From positions 1 through 5,322 of the forward strand of contig JADBKA010000293.1 in the NCBI GenBank assembly GCA_014896635.1: a stretch of 5,322 nucleotides of DNA, read 5' to 3'. Under the pieces are notes generated by a model. That model was not told the DNA's origin. It saw only the letters and a list, made by a program, of their open reading frames with translations, and searched no databases. This document shows, in pieces, positions 1 to 5,062 of this stretch. The DNA comes from Ktedonobacteraceae bacterium (GTDB taxonomy: Bacteria > Chloroflexota > Ktedonobacteria > Ktedonobacterales > Ktedonobacteraceae). Each line of letters opens with the position of its first letter. Within the stretch, counting starts at the first letter, position 1. The translations under genes were made by a program, and so were the position numbers.

Positions 1-66
1 GCTACCTGCTCGCTGCAAACTCATGCTTACGATCGCACTGGCATATCCCCTGTCTCTACCATACTA

Positions 67-95
67 TTGCATAGAAAGTTCTCTTGTGATGTAAT
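67..95 (+). promoter_or_regulatory. Predicted sigma70-type promoter of dnaJ
   Basis: A -35-like TTGCAT at 67-72 is followed after 17 bp by a -10-like TGTAAT at 90-95, which matches TATAAT at five of six positions. Transcription would begin near 102 and leave an untranslated leader of about 90 nt before the dnaJ start. The -35 box is weak (three of six), which fits a promoter needing an activator or under repression. The -10 box lies inside the inverted repeat at 87-107. This is seen in the sequence only and has not been tested. Confidence 0.5.
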
Positions 96-107
96 CTGAT
101 TACATCA
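87..107. promoter_or_regulatory. Perfect 21-bp inverted repeat over the dnaJ -10 box, likely operator
   Basis: TGATGTAATC (87-96) and GATTACATCA (98-107) are exact reverse complements around a single central T at 97. The left arm contains the predicted -10 box, so a dimeric protein bound here would block RNA polymerase. It is not the HrcA site CIRCE (TTAGCACTC-N9-GAGTGCTAA) and not the HspR site HAIR (CTTGAGT-N7-ACTCAAG), the two usual heat-shock operators near dnaJ. The inner TGTAATC-T-GATTACA has a 7-1-7 layout as in some Fur/PerR-family boxes, but the bases are not a clear match, so I assign no regulator. Confidence 0.6.
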
Positions 108-190
108 GAATGAAGCAAAGATTCAAGAGCGTTCCATAGTAGTCGCGCAGATAAGAGCGCACCCTGTATCTGAGGGTAAAGGATCGATTG

Positions 191-1345
191 ATGGCGGCAA
201 ATAAACGAGATTATTACGAAGTGCTGGGGATATCGCGTAACGCGAGCGAGGACGAGATTAAAAAGGCTTTCCGCCGGCTCGCCAAGCAGTATCACCCGGA
301 TGCAAATAAAGAGCAGGGAGCGGAAGCCCGCTTTATCGAGATTAACGAGGCTTACGAGGTGCTGAGTGATCCGCAGAAGCGTGCCGCCTATGATCGCTAT
401 GGGCATGCTGCCGTTGGTAATGGCGCGGGTATGGGCGCAGGTTTTGGCGATTTTGCTGGCTTTGGCAGCATCAACGACCTCTTTGAGACCTTTTTTGCCA
501 CTGCTGCCGGCGCACAGCGGCGCAGCGGTCCGCAGCGTGGCGCAGATATACGCTATGAGCTAACGATCACATTTGAAGAGGCGGTTTTTGGCTGCCAGAA
601 GGAGATCGAGCTACCGCGCTGGGAGACCTGCACCACCTGTCATGGCAGCGGCGCTCAGCCAGGGACATCGACCGCTCGCTGCCCGTCTTGCCAGGGGACA
701 GGCGAAATCCGCCGTGTCCAGCAGTCCATCTTCGGCCAGTTCGTCAATGTGACGATCTGTGACCGCTGTCGGGGCGAAGGGCGTGTGATCACGACTCCCT
801 GCGAAAAGTGTCGTGGGCAGGGTCGTGTACGCACCAATCGCCGCGTGATCGTCAATATTCCAGCAGGCGTCGATGATGGCATCAATGTCCGTGTCACCGG
901 CGAGGGAGAAGTGAGTTCCCGAGGCGGGACCCCTGGCAATCTCTATGTGGTACTTACCGTCAAGTCTCACCCGTTCTTCAAGCGCCAGGGCAACGATATT
1001 CTCTATGAGTTGCCCATCACCTTCACACAGGCAGCGCTGGGTGATGAGGTCGAAGTGCCTACCGTCGATGGCAAGAAAACGACACTCAAGATCCCGCCCG
1101 GTACACAGAGCAACCGCTCCTTCCGCTTGAAAGGTCTGGGTGTGCCGGTGGTGCATAGCAGTGCGCGTGGCGATCAGCATGTAATCGTTAAGGTGGTCAC
1201 GCCGACGAATCTGACCGCCGAACAGAAACGTTTGCTTGAGGAATTTGCTCGCATTGAGCGCGAACAAAACGAGCAAAATGATAAAAACCTCTTCCGCAAC
1301 CTTTTCGAGAAAACAAAAGAGAAAAGTAAAGATATATTCCAGTAA
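191..1345 (+). CDS. dnaJ: Chaperone protein DnaJ (type I Hsp40)
   Basis: This is a full-length type I J-protein of 384 residues, the cytosolic co-chaperone that delivers unfolded clients to DnaK and stimulates its ATPase. The J domain covers residues about 7-70, with the essential HPD motif at 35-37. A Gly/Phe-rich linker follows (about 71-102). The cysteine-rich domain has four CxxCxGxG repeats with cysteine pairs 147/150, 164/167, 190/193 and 204/207, enough to bind two zinc ions. Two beta-rich client-binding domains follow (about 213-340), then a charged, Asn/Lys-rich tail ending in DIFQ that resembles the usual dimerisation end. The ATG at 191 is preferred over the in-frame TTG at 188 because AAAGGA (178-183) sits 7 nt before it and the protein then begins [13 protein letters not shown]. 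No dnaK, grpE or hrcA is visible, so the gene seems to be transcribed alone from its own promoter and ends in the terminator at 1343-1375. The last 14 nt, including the stop, lie inside a 54-bp palindrome. Confidence 0.97.
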   Translation: MAANKRDYYEVLGISRNASEDEIKKAFRRLAKQYHPDANKEQGAEARFIEINEAYEVLSDPQKRAAYDRYGHAAVGNGAGMGAGFGDFAGFGSINDLFETFFATAAGAQRRSGPQRGADIRYELTITFEEAVFGCQKEIELPRWETCTTCHGSGAQPGTSTARCPSCQGTGEIRRVQQSIFGQFVNVTICDRCRGEGRVITTPCEKCRGQGRVRTNRRVIVNIPAGVDDGINVRVTGEGEVSSRGGTPGNLYVVLTVKSHPFFKRQGNDILYELPITFTQAALGDEVEVPTVDGKKTTLKIPPGTQSNRSFRLKGLGVPVVHSSARGDQHVIVKVVTPTNLTAEQKRLLEEFARIEREQNEQNDKNLFRNLFEKTKEKSKDIFQ

Positions 1346-1385
1346 AAAGGTCCTGCTTAAGCAGGACCTTTTTACTGGAATATAT
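1332..1385. repeat. Perfect 54-bp palindrome between convergent genes
   Basis: Every base from 1332 to 1358 pairs with its partner from 1359 to 1385; the symmetry axis lies between 1358 and 1359 in a central TTAA. From the outside in, the left arm reads ATATATTCC, AGTAAAAAGG, TCCTGCTT. Symmetry breaks at 1331/1386 (G against G). The left arm covers the last 14 nt of dnaJ; the right arm stops 5 bp short of the stop codon of the minus-strand hydrolase gene. The inner part works as a terminator, but the match is longer than termination needs. Confidence 0.95.
1343..1375. terminator. Bidirectional Rho-independent terminator, dnaJ and hydrolase gene
   Basis: A GC-rich stem GGTCCTGC/GCAGGACC (1349-1356 with 1361-1368) around a TTAA loop is bordered by AAAAA on the left and TTTTT on the right. 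Each strand therefore reads stem-loop then U-tract, so it can stop transcripts of dnaJ from the left and of the minus-strand gene from the right. The two genes converge with only 45 bp between their stop codons, which is where a shared terminator is expected. Confidence 0.93.
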
Positions 1386-1390
1386 GCCTT

Positions 1391-2407
1391 TTAGTGAATC
1401 AGAGCCGTGTCGGTGTCTTTTGTGGACACCGGGGCCAGTCTCTTGCTCGCCGGCTCAAACTCCGCAGCTATTGCCAGGTGATCACTGGCATGGTCGCCGG
1501 GTAGTCCATCGCCTATCACAATCTCGTGGCACATCTCCAGTCGCGCGGCCAGATCTGGACAGGCAAAAACATAATCAATACGCCCGGCTGGCGCGGCTGC
1601 CGGACAGGTGAAGCCTTCCTCATAGGGATGCAGGTGACGGTAGCAATCAATATAGCCCGCCTGTCGCAGATAGCGAATGCTGCCGCGAGGCGCGTAGAGC
1701 GAAGCTGCCGCGTCAAACATCGTGCAAAGTAACGAGCTGCGCGGGATTATGCGCAGTACGGGGGTGAGGAAACGCAGTTGAGGCGGCACAATGGCGTTCA
1801 GATGGGGATGTCCGTCGATCAGTGCGGGATTTTTGCGGAACTGATCCAGTCGCACGATATAGCGTAACAGCCGGCTGGCTCTAAACATATCACCCGGCGC
1901 CAGCGAGTTGAAATCGCCGATCAGCATATGAGGCTTCCCTTGCTCACGTAGTGGCGCCATAATGCCGACAATTTCGTGCATTTCTCGCAGGCGAAGATGC
2001 CCGCCGCCGCGCCCGCGCTGGAAGGCTGCTGTCAGGTGCGTGACAAAAACCGTCAGGTGCTGCCCGTCGGCTTCTTCCACACAGACTTCCAGGAGTGGTT
2101 TGGTCAGGATACCAGGCCGGGCATGAATTTTCGTGTGTACAACCGGCAGGCGCGTCAATAAAGCAATCTGATAATCGCTGCTGTGCCGGGCTTCCCCACC
2201 CATCACCAGTTGCATGCCAAGATTCGAGGCGATCTCCTCTACAACCCAGGGATGTTCCTGAATACGGGGATGTGTGGCTTCTATGATTCCGACAATATCG
2301 GGATCAGCCGAGCGGATAATCCGTGTTAACTGTTGAGTCCGTTTGCTTCCATCCTCACGTAAGCTATAGCCACCGGCGAGAATATTATAGGAAACAATGC
2401 GTGTCAT
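1391..2407 (-). CDS. Endonuclease/exonuclease/phosphatase family metallohydrolase
   Basis: The 338-residue product has the ordered motifs of the DNase I-like EEP fold, which cleaves phosphodiester or phosphomonoester bonds using divalent metal ions. Visible are Asn8 in RIVSYNIL, Glu43 in GIIEATH (metal ligand), His124 in FVTHL, Asp165 and Asn167 in LIGDFNS, Asp278 in GRIDYVF, and Asp309-His310 in the C-terminal SDHLAI motif. All catalytic positions are present, so it should be active. The family includes DNases, AP endonucleases, sphingomyelinases and inositol phosphatases; I cannot tell the substrate. There is no signal peptide or membrane segment, so it is likely cytosolic. The length is somewhat above the bare domain (about 250-300) because of an insertion at about 185-245 and a short tail after 318. 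The ATG at 2407 opens directly into the first motif; AAAGGA at 2420-2425 is a ribosome site with a rather long 12-nt spacing. It converges on dnaJ and is followed upstream by glyS on the same strand, separated by the glyS terminator, so it is probably its own transcription unit. Confidence 0.9.
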   Translation of the reverse strand: MTRIVSYNILAGGYSLREDGSKRTQQLTRIIRSADPDIVGIIEATHPRIQEHPWVVEEIASNLGMQLVMGGEARHSSDYQIALLTRLPVVHTKIHARPGILTKPLLEVCVEEADGQHLTVFVTHLTAAFQRGRGGGHLRLREMHEIVGIMAPLREQGKPHMLIGDFNSLAPGDMFRASRLLRYIVRLDQFRKNPALIDGHPHLNAIVPPQLRFLTPVLRIIPRSSLLCTMFDAAASLYAPRGSIRYLRQAGYIDCYRHLHPYEEGFTCPAAAPAGRIDYVFACPDLAARLEMCHEIVIGDGLPGDHASDHLAIAAEFEPASKRLAPVSTKDTDTALIH

Positions 2408-2435
2408 GCGTCAGAGTATTCCTTTGTTTGTTAAT

Positions 2436-2448
2436 AGACATTGTGTCT
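2436..2448. repeat. Short inverted repeat in the hydrolase leader
   Basis: AGACA (2436-2440) and TGTCT (2444-2448) are exact reverse complements separated by TTG, 29 bp upstream of the hydrolase start codon. This could be a small operator or a weak RNA hairpin. With only 5-bp arms it may be chance. Confidence 0.3.
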
Positions 2449-2461
2449 GATATACATATAC

Positions 2462-2491
2462 ATTGTAGCGCAGTGTTGTAGCTCTGCTCCA
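2462..2491 (-). promoter_or_regulatory. Weak candidate promoter for the hydrolase gene
   Basis: On the minus strand TACAAT (2467-2462) is a good -10 box (five of six). The best -35 at a sensible distance is TGGAGC (2491-2486), 18 bp away and matching at only three positions. An AT-rich stretch (2449-2460) follows. A promoter is expected in this interval because the glyS terminator lies just upstream, but this exact placement is uncertain. Confidence 0.3.
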
Positions 2492-2549
2492 CTTTAGTAG
2501 ACGAGCAGCGCAGGGAAAATGGCACTATGAAGAACTTATCGCTGGCGAC

Positions 2550-2590
2550 ATAAAATAGAGAGGCGGGGAAAGCGTGCTCTCCCCGTCCTC
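2550..2590 (-). terminator. Rho-independent terminator of glyS
   Basis: Just beyond the glyS stop, the minus-strand RNA can fold GAGG-A-CGGGGA (2590-2580) against TCCCCGCCTC (2569-2560): a 10-bp GC-rich stem with one bulged A and a 10-nt loop. It is followed by TCTATTTTATG, an imperfect U-tract. Position, 23 nt past the stop codon, and stem strength fit an intrinsic terminator that separates glyS from the hydrolase gene. Confidence 0.75.
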
Positions 2591-2612
2591 ATAGAGTGCT
2601 CTGCGCCATCTT

Positions 2613-3983
2613 CTACTTCCAGACGACGCGCTCCAGCAGGTAGGATGCCAGTTCGCTGATAAGCAGGCGGATCTGCGAGGTGGTGTCGCGGTCGCGCAGC
2701 GTGACTGTCTGGTCCTCAAGCGTCTGGAAATCGACGGTGACGCAGTATGGCGTGCCGATTTCATCCTGGCGGCGGTACCTGCGCCCGATATTCTGGATAT
2801 CATCGTACTGGCAGACCATGAGGCGCTGCAAGCTGCGATGGATGTCCTTTGCCGTATTCACCAGTTCTTCTTTATTCTTCTGCAAAGGTAGCACGGCGAC
2901 TTTAACCGGTGCCAGCCAGGGATGCAGGTGCAGAATTGTGCGCACCTCGCCCTGTCGGCCTGACGGGTCTGGTTCTTCCTCATAGGCGTCGAGAAGCAGA
3001 TTCAGGAAGGTGCGGTCCACGCCACCTGACGTCTCGACGATCCAGGGGATATAGCGTTCTTTTGTCTGCGGGTCAGTATAGCTTAGATCCTGGCCGCTGT
3101 ACTGGCTATGGCGCGAGAGATCCCAGTCTTGCCGCCAGTGAATGCCTTCCCACTCCTGCCAGCCGAGTATGCTCTGATATTCGATATCATAAGCGGCTTT
3201 CGCGTAATGCGCCAGTTCATCAGGACCATGCGCGCGCAGGCGCAGGCGATCTTTATGAGTGATGATGCCTCTGTACCAGTTAAAGCGATATTCTTTCCAG
3301 TAATCGAACCACTTCTGCATCTCGCTCGGATGCACGAAGAACTGCAAGTCCCACTGCTCGAATTCGCGCTGCCGGAACAGGAAGTTGCCGGGTGTGACCT
3401 CGTTGCGGAATGCCTTCCCGATCTGGCAGATGCCGAAAGGAATCTGCATACGCGAGGACTTCAGCACATTATCGTAATCCAGGTAGATGTTCTGGCAGGC
3501 TTCGCCGCGCAGGTAGGTCTTCATGCGCTCGCCCTCGATCACGCCGAGGTACGTCTCCATCAGCAGGTTGAACCTGCGCGGCTCCAGCAGTTCTCCACCG
3601 CAGTTGGGGCATGTGTTTTGCGCCAGATTTTCCGGGGGCAGGTGGTCAAGACGGTAGCGCCTCTTACATTTCTTGCACTCGACCAGCCGGTCAACGAAAT
3701 TCTCAACATGTCCACTGGCTTCCCAGACGCGCGGGTGCGTGATGATTGCGCCCTCGATCCCCACAATATTATCGTGGAGCTGTACCATCGACCACCACCA
3801 GTAACGCCTGATGTTATTGCGCAGTTCGACGCCCAGAGGCCCGAAATCGTAAATTCCGGCCACTCCACCATAAATCTCAGAGTTGGGGTACACGAATCCG
3901 CGCCGCTTACACAACGAAACGATTTTTTCCACCGGGACCAGAGGCGTATCCGCGCTCGCCAGTTTCTCTTCTGTCTGTGTCAT
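2613..3983 (-). CDS. glyS: Glycine--tRNA ligase, single-chain alpha2 class IIa type
   Basis: This 456-residue enzyme attaches glycine to tRNA-Gly using ATP in the cytosol. It is the homodimeric type (as in Thermus, archaea and eukaryotes), not the alpha2beta2 GlyQ/GlyS type, and its length is typical for bacteria. The family signature GGVAGIYDFGPLG is at 39-51. A zinc-binding insertion has cysteines 103/106 (CKKC) and 125/128 (CPNC). Class II motif 2 is around FRNE (192-195) in the QIGKAFRNEVTP segment, and motif 3 is SGGVDRTFLNLLLDAY (319-334) with the ATP-binding Arg324. The anticodon-binding domain covers about 355-456, with APVKVAVLPL, IGRRYRRQDEIGTPYCVTVD and TVTLRDRDT. The start at 3983 is chosen over an in-frame ATG at 4001 because AAAGGAAG (3998-3991) lies 7 nt before it and the upstream ATG would bury that site within the coding region. 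Some tools call this gene glyQS. It is preceded by a glycine T-box, so expression rises when uncharged tRNA-Gly builds up. Confidence 0.97.
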   Translation of the reverse strand: MTQTEEKLASADTPLVPVEKIVSLCKRRGFVYPNSEIYGGVAGIYDFGPLGVELRNNIRRYWWWSMVQLHDNIVGIEGAIITHPRVWEASGHVENFVDRLVECKKCKRRYRLDHLPPENLAQNTCPNCGGELLEPRRFNLLMETYLGVIEGERMKTYLRGEACQNIYLDYDNVLKSSRMQIPFGICQIGKAFRNEVTPGNFLFRQREFEQWDLQFFVHPSEMQKWFDYWKEYRFNWYRGIITHKDRLRLRAHGPDELAHYAKAAYDIEYQSILGWQEWEGIHWRQDWDLSRHSQYSGQDLSYTDPQTKERYIPWIVETSGGVDRTFLNLLLDAYEEEPDPSGRQGEVRTILHLHPWLAPVKVAVLPLQKNKEELVNTAKDIHRSLQRLMVCQYDDIQNIGRRYRRQDEIGTPYCVTVDFQTLEDQTVTLRDRDTTSQIRLLISELASYLLERVVWK

Positions 3984-3990
3984 GAGTGGT

Positions 3991-3998
3991 CTTCCTTT
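3991..3998 (-). promoter_or_regulatory. Ribosome binding site that fixes the glyS start
   Basis: AAAGGAAG on the minus strand lies 7 nt before the ATG at 3983. It begins just after an earlier in-frame ATG (4001-3999), which has no comparable site upstream, so translation should begin at 3983. Confidence 0.8.
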
Positions 3999-4073
3999 CA
4001 TACAAAAAGTTCAGCCAGAGTTTCTTACTCACTGCATGTGGCATACAGCAAAGCAAGACAAACCCTTCTACAT

Positions 4074-4112
4074 AAAAATGCCCCGGGCGTTTCTCCAATA
4101 ATTCGCCCAGGG
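4074..4112 (-). terminator. T-box attenuator terminator
   Basis: CCCTGGGCG (4112-4104) pairs with CGCCCGGGG (4089-4081), nine pairs including one G-U, around a 14-nt loop. It is followed by CATTTTTATG with five consecutive T at 4078-4074. Its first four bases, CCCT, are the same ones that close the antiterminator with AGGG of the T-box motif, so the two structures exclude each other. It lies about 90 nt before the glyS start. Confidence 0.88.
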
Positions 4113-4177
4113 ACGAATGCGCACCGACGTAGGCCCGGGGCCGCTACGTTCTGCGGTGGCATGCGCGGTTCCACCCT
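4109..4177 (-). promoter_or_regulatory. T-box antiterminator, unusually extended
   Basis: AGGG (4177-4174) pairs with CCCT (4112-4109), leaving the canonical 7-nt bulge TGGAACC (4173-4167) that holds the tRNA acceptor end. GCG/CGT (4166-4164 with 4115-4113) follows as in other T-boxes. The helix then continues by ATGC/GCAT (4162-4159 with 4120-4117), CACCG/CGGTG (4158-4154 with 4126-4122), a CAGA bulge, and ACGTAG/CTACGT (4149-4144 with 4132-4127), closing on an 11-nt loop CGGCCCCGGGC. The pairing was worked out by eye without energy calculation. Confidence 0.8.
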
Positions 4178-4389
4178 GCTTCTTCACTTCTGCAAGTGAA
4201 GCCACTCATTATCAACACACTCCAGCTCCGAAGCGCCTTCACCCGCTGTAGATTGCCGACCTCACACCCTCTATCGGCTCGCTGCTATCCCGCTGGCGGG
4301 CTACTCCTCTCCATCAACGCTGGAAGAGATTGCTCGATTGCATGGCGTCAGTGCTTATCTGTACATCGCACTGATCAAGCCTGCGTTGT

Positions 4390-4417
4390 ATGATACCATA
4401 TCGCAAAAAAATTGCAA
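4390..4417 (-). promoter_or_regulatory. Promoter of the glyS T-box transcript
   Basis: On the minus strand TTGCAA (4417-4412) and TATCAT (4395-4390) are separated by 16 bp that begins with a run of seven T. The -10 matches at five of six positions and the -35 at four. Transcription would start near 4383, just before the first T-box leader hairpins, which supports the placement. Confidence 0.65.
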
Positions 4418-4431
4418 GTGTCATGACTTCT

Positions 4432-4491
4432 TTGACTACCTGATTACCCCGGCAAATAAGTTGGAAAACTTTGTACTCCGCCCGTTATAAG
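4432..4491 (+). promoter_or_regulatory. Candidate promoter(s) for the DUF350-like gene
   Basis: Two overlapping options face right. TTGACT (4432-4437) is an excellent -35 (five of six) with AATAAG (4455-4460) 17 bp later. TTGGAA (4461-4466) is followed after 19 bp by TATAAG (4486-4491), a better -10 but long spacing. A promoter is needed here because the glyS T-box promoter runs the other way. I cannot decide between the two. Confidence 0.4.
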
Positions 4492-4524
4492 AAGTAGAGA
4501 AAAATTGCAGTGCTTAAATACGAT

Positions 4525-4530
4525 GGAGAG
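4525..4530 (+). promoter_or_regulatory. Ribosome binding site that fixes the DUF350-like start
   Basis: GGAGAG lies 6 nt before the ATG at 4537. The reading frame is open back to a GTG at 4510, but that start would place this site inside the coding region and add a polar nine-residue extension, so 4537 is preferred. Confidence 0.8.
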
Positions 4531-4536
4531 TTGCAT

Positions 4537-5007
4537 ATGGAAATTCTTCTAACACTCGGCAATGTTGTGCTATGGAGCCTCCTGAGCATTATCATAGCTG
4601 GCATCATCAGCATTCTGATCGTCACAATCGTTCTGGGCATCAAAATCAGCGATCTCATTACAGAAATTGAGACAAAGCAAAATGCAGCCATAGGCATCAT
4701 TTTCAAAAATGTAGCTGCCGTATTGAGCGGACTGCTGCTGATCTTCACCTCAACCGGCTTCAGTTCTTCTGAAGGCTTGCTCTCAGATATCCTGTGGACG
4801 GTAGGCGGCGGCCTGCTGACACTGCTCTTTACAGGGATACTGGGCTTTCTCTTCCTGAACTGGCTGTCAGGAAAACGCGCCTCCAGAGAGACGCCGCTTC
4901 AGTATTTGCGGCGTGAACTGGTCCTGGAGCAGAATGAGGCGCTGGCACACATCATCATGGCCTTCTTCATTGTCGTGGGCATCACTATGATCGGGCAGAT
5001 TATTTAA
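4537..5007 (+). CDS. Small four-helix membrane protein, DUF350-like
   Basis: The product has 156 residues and four likely transmembrane helices at about 9-34, 52-73, 82-109 and 133-155, with short polar links at 39-48 and 111-131. After helix 1 comes EIETKQNAAIGIIF and later ELVLEQNEALAHIIMAF. This repeated pattern of a polar E-x(5)-N segment leading into an Ala-rich helix resembles the two half-repeats of the DUF350 family (E. coli YjfL-like), and length and topology agree. The family is an inner-membrane protein of unsettled function, so I give none. The match is by memory of the family pattern, not a search. The gene diverges from the glyS T-box unit and is followed 55 nt later by another same-strand reading frame, so the two probably form an operon. 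No signal-peptide cleavage site is evident. Confidence 0.8.
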   Translation: MEILLTLGNVVLWSLLSIIIAGIISILIVTIVLGIKISDLITEIETKQNAAIGIIFKNVAAVLSGLLLIFTSTGFSSSEGLLSDILWTVGGGLLTLLFTGILGFLFLNWLSGKRASRETPLQYLRRELVLEQNEALAHIIMAFFIVVGITMIGQII

Positions 5008-5020
5008 CATATCATTGATG

Positions 5021-5034
5021 TTCCATGTATGGAA
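5021..5034. repeat. Small inverted repeat between two plus-strand genes
   Basis: TTCCAT (5021-5026) and ATGGAA (5029-5034) are exact reverse complements separated by GT. The stem is AT-rich, has a 2-nt loop and is followed on the plus strand by TAAAAATT rather than a T-run. It is therefore not a convincing terminator; a weak hairpin or protein site is possible. Confidence 0.3.
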
Positions 5035-5062
5035 TAAAAATTCATAGAGGAAAAAACCGTAA

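Larger units (their letters stand above)
4074..4387 (-). ncRNA. Glycine T-box riboswitch (leader of glyS)
   Basis: T-box leaders bind a tRNA through a codon-like specifier and test its 3' end; uncharged tRNA stabilises an antiterminator. The parts are visible on the minus strand. Stem I: base CCAGC/GCTGG (4323-4319 with 4226-4222); AGTA loop-E motif (4305-4302); GCCCGC with GCGGGT (4302-4297 with 4246-4241); distal AGCGA (4283-4279); terminal hairpin GCCGAT/GTCGGC with GGTGTGAG in its loop. The specifier is GGC (4237-4235) in GTGAAGGCGCTTC, a glycine codon, the same placement as in Bacillus glyQS leaders. Stem III is TTCACTT-GCAG-AAGTGAA (4200-4183). The T-box motif AGGGTGGAACCGCG is at 4177-4164; its TGGA complements the TCCA end expected for tRNA-Gly. 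The terminator is at 4112-4074. Specifier, T-box end and downstream gene all agree on glycine. The exact 5' end depends on the promoter call. Confidence 0.95.

Noticed and set aside
1..187. Possible CIRCE or HAIR heat-shock operator, or the tail of grpE/dnaK before dnaJ
   Set aside because: I looked for the CIRCE and HAIR arms and for coding remnants ending here and found none; the only strong symmetry is the unrelated repeat at 87-107.
56..406. 116-codon minus-strand open frame over the dnaJ promoter and J domain
   Set aside because: It overlaps the J domain and the operator-promoter region, and has no recognisable protein features.
611..1276. 221-codon minus-strand open frame within dnaJ
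   Set aside because: It is antisense to the conserved zinc-finger and client-binding domains of DnaJ and its product has no recognisable features.
1332..1385. The long palindrome as a mobile element or MITE
   Set aside because: There is no internal sequence between the arms, no target-site duplication and no transposase; it is explained as a terminator with extended symmetry.
2484..2508. Inverted repeat CTGCTC / GAGCAG between glyS and the hydrolase gene
   Set aside because: The arms are only 6 bp with a 13-nt loop and no T-run follows on either strand, so it is neither a good terminator nor a clear operator; chance is plausible.
2467..2513. Direct repeat AGCGCAG at 2467-2473 and 2507-2513
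   Set aside because: A 7-bp repeat in about 200 bp of intergenic sequence is expected by chance and does not coincide with a promoter element.
3108..4199. 363-codon plus-strand open frame running antisense to glyS and into the T-box leader
   Set aside because: It lies opposite a fully recognisable GlyRS and the conserved T-box elements, its translation shows no known motif, and no ribosome site supports it. It is a shadow of codon bias on the other strand.
4421..4536. Possible small gene or tRNA between the divergent promoters
   Set aside because: No start with a ribosome site gives a meaningful frame other than the DUF350-like gene, and there is no cloverleaf or T-loop motif. The stretch holds only promoter-like elements.
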